In this document: piece by piece, positions 17,455 through 25,822 of the stretch
How the letters are laid out: each line of letters begins with the position of its first letter
Position numbering within the stretch: position 1 is the stretch's first letter
Source: Spirosoma endbachense
GTDB lineage: Bacteria; Bacteroidota; Bacteroidia; Cytophagales; Spirosomataceae
Direction of reading: 5' to 3'
Length of the DNA stretch: 64,000 nt
Assembly: GCF_010233585.1 (NCBI RefSeq)
Contig: NZ_CP045997.1
Span: 9,632,775-9,696,774 of the forward strand
The notes under the pieces: model-generated
Database searches by the model: none
Told to the model about the DNA's origin: nothing
The model's input: the letters and a program-made list of their open reading frames with translations, nothing else
Program-made: the position numbers and the translations under genes

Positions 17455-18828
17455 ATGGACAACGTAGAATTACTCTCCCGGATTCAGTTCGCTTTCACCA
17501 TCGCATTCCATTACATCTACCCGCCCCTTAGCATTGGCCTAGGCGTTTGCCTGGTGGTGATGGAAGGACTGTATCTGAAAACAAAAAACAAAGTTTACGA
17601 AGAACTAACCCGTTTCTGGGTCAAAATTTTTGCGCTCATTTTCGGTATTGGCGTTGCCACCGGCATTGTCATGGAGTTTGAATTTGGCACGAACTGGGCC
17701 ACCTACTCGCGTTATGTCGGCGATATTTTTGGATCGGCGCTGGCAGCTGAAGGTATTTTTGCGTTTGCGCTGGAGTCGGCTTTCCTGGGTATTCTGCTGT
17801 TCGGCTGGAATAAAGTAAGCCCACGGGTACACTTCATGGCAACGGTACTCGTTGCGCTGGGTTCTATTTTTTCGGCCCTCTGGATTGTGGTCGCGAACTC
17901 ATGGCAGCAAACGCCCTCCGGTTATCGCATTGAAGGAAAAGGCATGCATGCCCGCGCTATTGTGACCGACTTCTGGGCAATGGTCTTCAATCCTTCGTCG
18001 ATTGAGCGGTATTCACATGTGTTGATCGGTGCGTTGCTGGCCGGATCGTTTCTGGTACTGAGCGTTAGCGCATGGTATATCCTTAAAAAACAGTATATTC
18101 TTCATGCCCAGGCTGCGTTTCGGATCGCGTTGTGGGTAGCAGCTGTATCATCGCTGGCACAATTGTTCACCGGTAGTAAGTCGGCAGAAGTGGTCACAAA
18201 ATACCAGCCAGCAAAACTCGCTGCCATGGAAGGCCATTTTGACAAGTTAGCGCCTGCCGATATGTATCTGGTGGGTTGGGTTAATGCGAAAGAGCAGAAA
18301 ACCACGGGCATTAAAATTCCCGGTGGTTTGTCGTTTTTAGTACATCAGGATTCGAAAGCGCCAATTCCCGGCCTCAATAGCATTAGACCAGAAGACCGCC
18401 CGACGGCCGTTAACTTCGTGTTTCAGACCTATCACCTGATGGTTGCCATTGGCATCACGCTAATCGGGCTAACGCTGTTCAGTTTGTTCATGCTTTACCG
18501 AAAAAAACTGTTTGAAACCCGTTGGCTGATGGGCATTTTTGTGTTCTCGGTGTTGCTGCCGCAGATTGCCAATCAGGTTGGCTGGTATACGGCAGAGGTA
18601 GGTCGGCAACCGTGGGTTGTCTATGGCCTGCTCAGAACGTCAAATGCGTTGTCGCAGGCGGTTAAAGCAGAACATGTCCTGGCCTCATTAATTCTGTTTA
18701 CGTTCATTTACATGATGCTGTTTGGCCTGTTTCTGTACTTGCTGAACAAGAAAATACAGCACGGCCCCGATGTGATAGACTCTGATCAGGAGGAACCTTC
18801 GTCGCGAATGAACCCGGTATTTAACTAA
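17455..18828 (+). CDS. cydA: Cytochrome bd ubiquinol/menaquinol oxidase subunit I
   Basis: 457 residues. The start at 17455 places the haem b595-ligand His at residue 19 (AFHYIYPP), as in other CydA proteins; the longer frame adds a 32-residue non-homologous leader. The GRQPW quinol-oxidase motif is at 383-387. The protein is shorter than E. coli CydA (522 residues), consistent with the short-Q-loop branch. With CydB it oxidises quinol and reduces oxygen to water at high affinity in the inner membrane. cydB starts 63 bp downstream. Confidence 0.96.
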   Translation: MDNVELLSRIQFAFTIAFHYIYPPLSIGLGVCLVVMEGLYLKTKNKVYEELTRFWVKIFALIFGIGVATGIVMEFEFGTNWATYSRYVGDIFGSALAAEGIFAFALESAFLGILLFGWNKVSPRVHFMATVLVALGSIFSALWIVVANSWQQTPSGYRIEGKGMHARAIVTDFWAMVFNPSSIERYSHVLIGALLAGSFLVLSVSAWYILKKQYILHAQAAFRIALWVAAVSSLAQLFTGSKSAEVVTKYQPAKLAAMEGHFDKLAPADMYLVGWVNAKEQKTTGIKIPGGLSFLVHQDSKAPIPGLNSIRPEDRPTAVNFVFQTYHLMVAIGITLIGLTLFSLFMLYRKKLFETRWLMGIFVFSVLLPQIANQVGWYTAEVGRQPWVVYGLLRTSNALSQAVKAEHVLASLILFTFIYMMLFGLFLYLLNKKIQHGPDVIDSDQEEPSSRMNPVFN

Positions 18829-18891
18829 AGAGCGAATGAGCGAACCAGACACGGATCGGTCTTTCACTCTTTCACCATTCACTCATTACTT
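18829..18891. repeat. Intergenic repeat with octamer-like units between cydA and cydB
   Basis: The gap contains GCGAATGAGCGAA at one end and TTCACCATTCACTCATT at the other. These are inverted and related to the GAATGAGT units at 37630-37746. An imperfect hairpin is possible, which could set the cydA:cydB ratio. Confidence 0.45.
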
Positions 18892-19926
18892 ATGGATACT
18901 GTTCTTGGTATTGATCTGCCTACGTGGTGGTTTTTGCTAATTGGGGCGCTGATTAGTGGCTACGGCATTTTAGACGGTTTCGACCTCGGAGCCGGAGCGC
19001 TACACCTGTTTTTCCGTAAAGAAGAAAGTCGCCGGATTGCGCTCAATGCCATTGGGCCGGTTTGGGACGGAAATGAAGTCTGGCTCGTAATTGGAGCGGG
19101 ATCGTTGTTTGCGGCTTTCCCACTCGTATACGGCACGATTTTGTCGGTATTTTATCTGCCCTTCATCCTGTTTTTAGTCGCCATTATTTTCCGGGCAATT
19201 TCGATCGAGTTTCGGAGTAAAGAAAAAATGAAGTGGTGGCGAAAGCTCTGGGATATAAGTTTTTGCCTGTCCAGTATTGCCATTTCAATGCTGTTGGGTC
19301 TGATTCTGGGCAACCTGATTCAGGGTATTCCGCTGAATGCCAACCACGAATTTGTTGGCCGTCTGCGCGATTTCTTCAACCCATATGCCTTACTGGTTGC
19401 CATCACGGTGCTGTCGTTGTTTATGATGCACGGGGCTATGTATCTGATCATGAAAACCGAAGACCGCATCTTTGCCCGGTTGACAATTATTGCCAACAAT
19501 ACCAGTAAGTTTTTTATTCTGTGCTTCATGGCTACCTCGCTGGCAACGCTGATTTACGTGCCTCACATGACAGCCATCTTCAAAGATTATCCAGAACTAT
19601 TTGTCTTACCGATTGGGGCCGTGCTCATAGTGTTGAATATCCGACGGAGTATCGAAAAGCGGCAATATCGGCGTGGTTTTGTATCGTCTTCCGTCACAAC
19701 GGCGTTGCTACTGATCCTGTTTGCAATGGGACTCTATCCCAACCTCGTCCTGTCGAACATTGACCCCAGAGGCCACATTAGCATCTACGAAGCCGCGTCA
19801 TCGGATGGATCCCTGCGGACAATGCTGCTGTTTGCCTTCATCGGTATGCCGCTGGTTGGCATGTACACCGTGTTTATGTTCTGGACATTCCGGGGGAAAG
19901 TGAAACTGGAAGAACATAGTTATTAG
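18892..19926 (+). CDS. cydB: Cytochrome bd oxidase subunit II
   Basis: 344 residues with about nine membrane segments. The start ...PTWWFLLIGALISGYGILDGFDLGAG is the characteristic CydB N-terminus, and GPVWDGNEVWL is also conserved. It forms the scaffold subunit of cytochrome bd with CydA. Its last four bases overlap the end of the convergent endonuclease V gene. No cydX-type small gene was seen after it on this strand. Confidence 0.96.
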   Translation: MDTVLGIDLPTWWFLLIGALISGYGILDGFDLGAGALHLFFRKEESRRIALNAIGPVWDGNEVWLVIGAGSLFAAFPLVYGTILSVFYLPFILFLVAIIFRAISIEFRSKEKMKWWRKLWDISFCLSSIAISMLLGLILGNLIQGIPLNANHEFVGRLRDFFNPYALLVAITVLSLFMMHGAMYLIMKTEDRIFARLTIIANNTSKFFILCFMATSLATLIYVPHMTAIFKDYPELFVLPIGAVLIVLNIRRSIEKRQYRRGFVSSSVTTALLLILFAMGLYPNLVLSNIDPRGHISIYEAASSDGSLRTMLLFAFIGMPLVGMYTVFMFWTFRGKVKLEEHSY

Positions 19927-20618
19927 GCAGATAGGTCGGGTCGTTCTCCCTTCCGAAGTGCATTGACCAGATTGTGTGCCCTGCGGGTAGGTTCGGGAAT
20001 TCGGTAGCCACCATCGCAATCGAGTGTGAGCGAAATGGCCGTTTCGAGATCAATCAAATGACCTGGCGAGACATATACCGGATTGACTTTGTTTTTTGTC
20101 CGCAAGGCTGCCCCAATTACCTCACCATAATGCGTCATGGGTGACCATGAGCCGCGTTCGGGGGCTGGGTCGTTATACTTGCCAACGAGCACCGATTTAC
20201 CACAACCAAACGTCGGGCGGTTCAGAAAAAGTCCGGCATGAGAAGCAATACCGATCCGTCGCGGATGGGCCGTACCGTGACCATCGAACATGACCACATC
20301 GGGTTCGGTTTTTAATCGCGCCCATGCCTGCAACAGCGATGGAATCTCGCGAAACGATAGCAAACCTGGAATATACGGAAACGGAGCTGTGCTGATCACG
20401 CCCGTTTCCTCGATTGTTTCGAGCGTATCGAGTCGGAGTACTACGATTCCGGCATAAACCGTTTCTTCAAATTTATTGAATGAGATGTCGCAGCCTGCAA
20501 TGGTTTTGGGTGGTTCAGCCAATGGCTCAATGCGAATCTGCGAGCGCAGTTGCTGTTGCAGAGCAATGGCTTCGGCGGGTGAAACAGTCCAGTCGTGAAG
20601 AAGTTGGTAATGCGCCAT
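19923..20618 (-). CDS. nfi: Endonuclease V (deoxyinosine 3' endonuclease)
   Basis: 231 residues, full length for the family. The conserved blocks are IAGCDISF (first catalytic Asp), VMFDGHGTAHPRRIGIASHAGL (second Asp plus the substrate pocket) and a late VYVSPGHLIDLETA. The enzyme cuts DNA one nucleotide 3' of hypoxanthine and starts repair of deaminated adenine. It is convergent with cydB and overlaps it by 4 bp. Confidence 0.95.
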   Translation of the reverse strand: MAHYQLLHDWTVSPAEAIALQQQLRSQIRIEPLAEPPKTIAGCDISFNKFEETVYAGIVVLRLDTLETIEETGVISTAPFPYIPGLLSFREIPSLLQAWARLKTEPDVVMFDGHGTAHPRRIGIASHAGLFLNRPTFGCGKSVLVGKYNDPAPERGSWSPMTHYGEVIGAALRTKNKVNPVYVSPGHLIDLETAISLTLDCDGGYRIPEPTRRAHNLVNALRKGERPDLSA

Positions 20619-21049
20619 AGGTAAACAGGGAATGGGTCATTACCTAACGAACAAAACCGGAACAGAGTTTAGGTCAGATCGTTTTTATAACCTAACCACC
20701 CAAAGCGTTTGGTGAACCAGAATTGCCGGGCTGAATTGTAGAAATGGCACTGCTTCCTAAATCGAGTAGTTTGCTTTGGGTTTCGCTGGTGCAAAACAGG
20801 GCAGGCTTCGTGGATGAATTACACTGGGCTTTGGGTATAACCAATGCAGAGAGAAAGGGAAACCGAAAAATCCTCAAATTTAAGGATGCCAAAACCTAGG
20901 ATAAGAGGATAGGAATTAGGGTGATAGGGCAGGAAATTTGCTTAGCGAAAAGTTATAGTAAGACTCGCCTGACTGACTGATTTACCCAGAATTGTATTTG
21001 GGGTATTTATTTGTCAGATTACAGCCGATTTATTTTTATATCCACAGCC
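20619..21049. other. Intergenic region between nfi and the response regulator
   Basis: 431 bp. A 66-codon minus-strand frame (20692-20892) lies here but has no recognised domain or signal peptide, and I do not call it a gene. Near 20897 the repeat AGGATA-AG-AGGATAGG is visible. The promoters of both divergent genes must lie here. Confidence 0.4.
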
Positions 21050-21691
21050 ATGCGTATTCTCGTTGCCGAAGATCACCGAATTCTGCTCGACAGCCTTGCT
21101 ATGCTTCTGTCGAGTATCGACGGTATCGAGGTCGTGTCGAAACACACAAATGGCAAACAGGTATTGACTGCTCTGGACATTGACTCGGATATTACTATGG
21201 TGGTTTCTGACCTGCAAATGCCCATTATGGGCGGTATTGAGCTGACCCTCCAACTCCGCGAACGCTTTCCACACGTAAGGATTTGTTTGCTGACCGTGGC
21301 TGACCAACCCGATGCTATTAAAGAAGCGCTGCGTGCGGGGGCCGATGGTTATGTGCTAAAAAGTGCCGAACGTATCGAGCTGGAAACAGCCCTGGACATG
21401 ATTGCGAAAGGACATAAATATTACAGTGAACAGGTCTTGATGCAATTAGCCATGGAAGCGGGAATGGAGTTAACGCCTGCTATTGACAAACCGCAGAAAA
21501 TCGCCATTACGCAACGGGAACTTGATGTACTAAAACTGATAGCACAGGAGTTCTCCGGTACTCAGATTGCCGAAAAGCTATTTATCAGCCCAACCACCGT
21601 TGAAACGCACCGAAAACACCTGATGCAAAAACTGGGCGTACAGACAACAATTGGACTGGTAAAGTATGCGCTTAAATTTCAACTTGTTTAA
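21050..21691 (+). CDS. NarL/FixJ-type response regulator
   Basis: 213 residues. The receiver domain occupies ~1-120 with acidic pair E7-D8 and the phosphorylated Asp at position 54 (VVSDLQMP). A LuxR-type helix-turn-helix occupies ~148-210 (LTQRELDVLKLIAQEFSGTQIAEKL, then TVETHRKHLMQKLGV). I chose ATG 21050 because the receiver begins there; the earlier TTG would add an unrelated leader. The probable partner kinase is encoded convergently at 21904-23886. A 46-residue peptide gene follows 34 bp later. Confidence 0.95.
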   Translation: MRILVAEDHRILLDSLAMLLSSIDGIEVVSKHTNGKQVLTALDIDSDITMVVSDLQMPIMGGIELTLQLRERFPHVRICLLTVADQPDAIKEALRAGADGYVLKSAERIELETALDMIAKGHKYYSEQVLMQLAMEAGMELTPAIDKPQKIAITQRELDVLKLIAQEFSGTQIAEKLFISPTTVETHRKHLMQKLGVQTTIGLVKYALKFQLV

Positions 21692-21725
21692 TTAAATCGT
21701 TTCATTTTTTAACTCTATTAAACGC

Positions 21726-21866
21726 ATGGCTGATTCTAAAAATCCACCTGTTCGCCCAGAAATTGAGGATGGTATCCTGGAGACTATTGAAGAAAACTCA
21801 TTCGCAGCACTGGAGGCTGAACCTAAAAACCCACCTGTTCGTCCAGAAGAGGAAAGTGCCGACTAA
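21726..21866 (+). CDS. 46-residue acidic peptide with duplicated KNPPVRPE motif
   Basis: An ATG-to-TAA frame of 47 codons, 34 bp after the response regulator stop and probably cotranscribed with it. The peptide is very acidic (Glu/Asp-rich) and contains KNPPVRPE twice, at residues 5-12 and 34-41. The two DNA copies differ only at two silent third positions, which argues for selection on the protein sequence. No signal peptide or hydrophobic stretch is present. No family is recognised; a small regulator of the two-component pair or a modified-peptide precursor are guesses. Confidence 0.6.
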   Translation: MADSKNPPVRPEIEDGILETIEENSFAALEAEPKNPPVRPEEESAD

Positions 21867-21874
21867 CTCGTTCT

Positions 21875-21912
21875 TTAGGGTAATTATTTCTTCTGAGCAA
21901 TAATTACCCTAA
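21875..21912. terminator. Bidirectional hairpin terminator
   Basis: TTAGGGTAATTATT (21875-21888) pairs perfectly with 21899-21912 across a 10-base loop. It lies between the convergent peptide and kinase genes and overlaps the last codons of the kinase. The AT-rich ends give U-rich tails in both directions. Confidence 0.75.
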
Positions 21913-23886
21913 TTTATACGTACTGGAATGCTCATTGATCCTAATCGTTTCAATGGGGATTTTTATTACTATCCGAGTGCCCTTTTCTTCTGGCAAATTA
22001 GTGTCAAACGTTCCTCCAAGTGATTCTAGTCGGGTTACTATATTTTTCAATCCGATACCTCGTTTGTCATGACTTTGGCCTAATCCTATCCCATTATCAG
22101 TAACTGAGAGGTGAATGCCTGATTCGGTACGGCATAGACTGATGCCTACGGTGGTCGCCTTTGCATGTTTAATGACATTATTGATCAGTTCCAGAACAAT
22201 AGTATATACATTGAATTCAATTCCTATCGGAAGGCGTTCGGCTAAATGTTCGATAGTGAGAAGAAACTGTAGTGGAGAGTTCTGGTTCAATTTGCCAACA
22301 AGCGCCGTTAGTGTTTTGACAAGCCCTTCTTTTTCGAGTTCGGCCGGGAGGATATTATGCGAAATGTTTCTGACTTCAGCGTAGGCATTTTGAATAAGCA
22401 GTTTTACGTTTTGATAAACGGATTGTTCCGACTCTGATAGGTTTTTGGGATTAAGGTATTGGATACTCATGTTCACTGCACTGAGCAAGCTACTCAGATT
22501 GTCGTGGAGTTCGATCGCTACTCGCTTACGTTCAATAGTTTGGCCTTTAAAGAGGGCTTCTTTAATTTCTTCATTTTTGGTGGTCAGCTCGCGATTGGCA
22601 TTAACGAGTTCCAGAGTACGTTCTTCTACCCTCGTTTCCAGAGTTTTATTGATCTCTGCAAGCTGTTTTCTGGCGTTTTCGAGTAAGGCACTTTGGCGAT
22701 TAATTTCCTGGTTTTTTGTTTGTAGCCGTCGATTATTCCAAAAGAGCAAAGCCGCAATAAACAATACCGCAGCTATCCCTAAAAACAACCCATTGCGTGT
22801 CGTCGCCAATTGTTGATTCTGGTTTTGCTGGGCCAGTAGTTGTACTTGCTGCTTCTGTAAAGTATTCTCTTTCTGTACGTTATCGTACTGAGCTTGCAAG
22901 GATTCGATTCGTTGCTTTGTCCGTTCTTTCGACAAACTATCTTTTAGGGAGGCAAAATTTTCATGGGCTTTTAGCGCTTTGGCAGACTCGCCGGTATTCT
23001 TGTAAATTTTATACAGCAGCTCTTCCGCTTCTACCACAACACTGCTATTATTTACCTGAAGTGCTCGTTGTTTAGCGAGCCTGCTATACCTTAAAGCGGC
23101 CTGCCAGTTGCTTTGACGGATGTATAAATCACTGATATTAAGTAGTATACTTCCTTCCAGATCGATACTCCCAATTTTTCGGGATAAGGCCAGGGCTTTT
23201 TGAAAATGGTCAAGAGCTTTAGGCATGTCGCCCATGGCCTTATACACCCACCCGAGTGCATGTAAGCCCTGGGATTCAGTCCATTCATCACCGTTTGCCT
23301 TAGCTAGTTCATACAGCTCCTGATTGGTTTTTAAGGCATCCTTTAACTTACCCTGATCCCGATATACCGACCCCAGTACATTTAAAATAGATTGTCTGGC
23401 ACGTGCATCCGGGTGCATTTTAAGGACTGATAGCCCTTGTTTAGAAAGTACCGTTGCTTTACTATACTCTTTAAGGCTGGCATAGGCATGAGCTAATGAT
23501 CCATAGGACATGGCCAACCGGTTGTATTGTTTTAATTTTTCGGCCAGTAAAAGTGCTTTATAGTGAAATTCTATGCTCTGATAATGATCTCCTTTTACTT
23601 CATAAAGAAAGCCTGCGAACTGGTAAGCATAGATCAGTTCTTTTTGTAACGTTGGTGCCCTGCAGAGTTTAATCATCAGGGTATTGTAATGGACCGACGA
23701 GTCTAGGTTTACATCGACATAGTCGTTCATAACGACTTTTATCATCCTGTAGATGAGCGTGTCTTTGGCATACCCATCGGGCTGTTTCTGCAATTCCCCC
23801 AACTCTTTTTTGAGACTGTCGAGCCGATGCGTCTGGGAAAAGCCTACCTGAGCGACTAAACAGAAGAAAAGTAGCAGGTTTTTCAT
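21904..23886 (-). CDS. TPR-containing membrane sensor histidine kinase
   Basis: 660 residues from the ATG at 23886, which opens on a signal peptide (MKNLLLFFCLVAQVGFS). Residues ~40-370 are tetratricopeptide repeats in the periplasm, followed by one membrane helix (LFLGIAAVLFIAALLFW), a coiled coil, and a HisKA_3 dimerisation domain with the phosphorylated His at 461 (ELHDNLSS). The HATPase domain has DNGIGLG and GIGLKNIV. This architecture pairs with NarL-type regulators, and the neighbouring regulator is the natural partner. GC content is visibly lower than in the flanking genes. Confidence 0.93.
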   Translation of the reverse strand: MKNLLLFFCLVAQVGFSQTHRLDSLKKELGELQKQPDGYAKDTLIYRMIKVVMNDYVDVNLDSSVHYNTLMIKLCRAPTLQKELIYAYQFAGFLYEVKGDHYQSIEFHYKALLLAEKLKQYNRLAMSYGSLAHAYASLKEYSKATVLSKQGLSVLKMHPDARARQSILNVLGSVYRDQGKLKDALKTNQELYELAKANGDEWTESQGLHALGWVYKAMGDMPKALDHFQKALALSRKIGSIDLEGSILLNISDLYIRQSNWQAALRYSRLAKQRALQVNNSSVVVEAEELLYKIYKNTGESAKALKAHENFASLKDSLSKERTKQRIESLQAQYDNVQKENTLQKQQVQLLAQQNQNQQLATTRNGLFLGIAAVLFIAALLFWNNRRLQTKNQEINRQSALLENARKQLAEINKTLETRVEERTLELVNANRELTTKNEEIKEALFKGQTIERKRVAIELHDNLSSLLSAVNMSIQYLNPKNLSESEQSVYQNVKLLIQNAYAEVRNISHNILPAELEKEGLVKTLTALVGKLNQNSPLQFLLTIEHLAERLPIGIEFNVYTIVLELINNVIKHAKATTVGISLCRTESGIHLSVTDNGIGLGQSHDKRGIGLKNIVTRLESLGGTFDTNLPEEKGTRIVIKIPIETIRINEHSSTYKLG

Positions 23887-24248
23887 ACATGTGTGGGTTT
23901 GAGGCAAACTTACATAGTCTCCTTTTATTTCCAAGCCTTCCTGCCGGGTGCATAGCTGTTGTAATATCCTTAAATTCTAGGATGCAAAATCATCAGGATC
24001 AGGGATTTCCGGATAGAAACCACGTGCCGACCTTTGAGGTGTTGATTCTGGCCAAACTATTAAGAGTAACCCTGGTCGTCTTGAAGTTGCTGTTTACGAT
24101 GCTTGATTTTCCTCTGCTCTGAAAACCTGCTCACTCATCCAACTGAGCGGGCGTTGAGGTAAGTGGCGTTGGCAACTTAGAGTAATAGACAACACACACC
24201 TAGTGATTCCGACTCTATTCGCACCATTTTTCAAAACCAAACAAACGA
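23887..24248. other. Intergenic region between kinase and PQQ-repeat lipoprotein
   Basis: 362 bp between divergent genes. A 77-codon frame starts at 23889 but has no start context, signal peptide or domain that I recognise. A weak GCTCA/TGAGC repeat lies near 24130. Otherwise I see nothing. Confidence 0.4.
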
Positions 24249-25775
24249 ATGAAAACGCGATTCTCAGTTCTATCTACCCTGTTTTGCCTATTGCTGTTGT
24301 GGTTCGTCTCCTGTAAGAAAACCGACGATCCCGTTGTAATACCCGGTAGCACTACTGGCCCTGGCTCAAATACCAGCACGACGGGTACCAAAAGCTCAGC
24401 CAAAACCATTACTGCCTTTACGTTGGCGGCCCTCAGTCCAGCCGTAAATGCTACAATTGATGCTACAGCAAAAACCATTTCGGCTACTGTCGCGTTGGGC
24501 ACGGACGTGACGAAATTGGTGCCTACCATCACCATCGCTGACAAAGCGACGGTTTCGCCAGCATCAGGCGTAGCCCAGGATTTTTCGAGAGCTGTTACTT
24601 ATACAGTGACTGCGGAAGATGGCAGCACGCAGGCGTACACGACTACCGTGACCGTCGATAAGCCGGTCGTAAATACGTCGGATCAGATACTGTTTGCTGC
24701 ATCCCCAAACAGTTCAAAACCAACTTTTGCATCTTATGATTTAGTGACTGGAAATAAATTGATTGACTATGCTGATCAAAATCAGATTGTCTCCGGGATC
24801 AGTATGCCTGTAGTGTATAATGGGATATTATACACTACTCGAGCCAGTGGGACTCCCGGTTCGAGTTCAGCCGACATGAGGGCTGTTGAGATCAAGACAG
24901 GAACAGTAAAATGGCAATATAATAAAGACGTTAAAGACATACCGCTTGGTGTTCCAATACTCTCAAACGGGTTGCTGTATTTTCAGGATGGGGGAAAACA
25001 ATATGGCGGAAATGAAAAGTTGATAGCCTTAGATGCGAACACTGGTGAAAAAAAATGGGAATATCAGGAAAGCGGAGCTACAACAATAAGGGCTATGACG
25101 GCCATGAACGGAATCGTGTATTTTAACGCTGATAAACAGAGCAGACTCGTAGCGTTAGATAACACGGGTAAAAAAATATGGAGTAAAGATGGTTTTAATA
25201 CCGTCTCGATAACTGTCGTAGGAAATATAATTTATGTTAGTAATTACGATGCTCTCTACGCTCTGGATGCGGCAACTGGTACACAAAAGTGGAAAGTAGC
25301 TAATTTATCGGATGACCAGTATGCACTTTCCCGAGTTTGTACAGTTGGTGATGGCCTTTTATATATAGGCGGCAAAAAAATGTATGCTTTTGATGCAGCT
25401 ACAGGTATCAAAAAATGGGAGTTTTCGCCGGAACTGGGTGTAAGTACAAGCCCTTACCTAACCGATGGTATCGTTTATTTTGGTGATGATGGTATGACCA
25501 AACACGGTGGAAAATTTTACGCCCTTGATGCGAAAACGGGAGCTAGGAAATGGGATTTTGCCTTCAATAATCCAGTCAGTGCCTCATCTGGTTACGCTAT
25601 CAGCGCTCCCATTGCAGCGAATGGGATTGTATACATAGCGTCTAAAAATGGTCTATATCAATTAGATGCCATAGCCGGAACTCAAAAAAGTCTTTTTGCT
25701 AACCTTGGTTCTCCAGAAGTGATCGCTATCAAAGACAAAGTGTATTACCCAACTTCATCGGGTATGCAGCAGTAA
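24249..25775 (+). CDS. Lipoprotein with DUF5018-like and PQQ-like propeller domains
   Basis: 508 residues. The signal ends in a lipobox (LLWFVSC), so it is probably a lipoprotein. Residues ~45-140 resemble the DUF5018/bacterial Ig-like repeats of Bacteroidota surface proteins (TITAFTLAALSP ... GVAQDFSRAVTYTVTAEDGS). The remaining ~350 residues are PQQ-type beta-propeller repeats (LDANTGEKKWEYQ, LDAATGTQKWKVA, FDAATGIKKWEFS, LDAKTGARKWDFA). Such propellers bind proteins or cofactors; no enzyme function is implied. The second half is more AT-rich than the first. Confidence 0.85.
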   Translation: MKTRFSVLSTLFCLLLLWFVSCKKTDDPVVIPGSTTGPGSNTSTTGTKSSAKTITAFTLAALSPAVNATIDATAKTISATVALGTDVTKLVPTITIADKATVSPASGVAQDFSRAVTYTVTAEDGSTQAYTTTVTVDKPVVNTSDQILFAASPNSSKPTFASYDLVTGNKLIDYADQNQIVSGISMPVVYNGILYTTRASGTPGSSSADMRAVEIKTGTVKWQYNKDVKDIPLGVPILSNGLLYFQDGGKQYGGNEKLIALDANTGEKKWEYQESGATTIRAMTAMNGIVYFNADKQSRLVALDNTGKKIWSKDGFNTVSITVVGNIIYVSNYDALYALDAATGTQKWKVANLSDDQYALSRVCTVGDGLLYIGGKKMYAFDAATGIKKWEFSPELGVSTSPYLTDGIVYFGDDGMTKHGGKFYALDAKTGARKWDFAFNNPVSASSGYAISAPIAANGIVYIASKNGLYQLDAIAGTQKSLFANLGSPEVIAIKDKVYYPTSSGMQQ

Positions 25776-25791
25776 ATTCCCTGAACAGACA

Positions 25792-25822
25792 GACCTATAA
25801 GGTTTTGAAAACCTTATAGGTC
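25792..25822. terminator. Perfect 15-bp hairpin terminator, repeated family
   Basis: GACCTATAAGGTTTT and its exact complement flank one base, between the convergent lipoprotein and S41 peptidase genes; the stem covers the peptidase stop codon. The core ACCTATAAGGT / ACCTTATAGGT recurs at 39308-39340, so it belongs to a dispersed hairpin family. Confidence 0.8.

Noticed and set aside
20692..20892. 66-codon minus-strand frame between nfi and the response regulator
   Set aside because: No domain, signal peptide or repeat support; composition is ordinary and no regulatory context points to it. It may be a remnant but I cannot show this.
23889..24122. 77-codon plus-strand frame next to the sensor kinase start
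   Set aside because: It begins at the edge of the divergent kinase gene and has no recognised motif; random frames of this length are common here.
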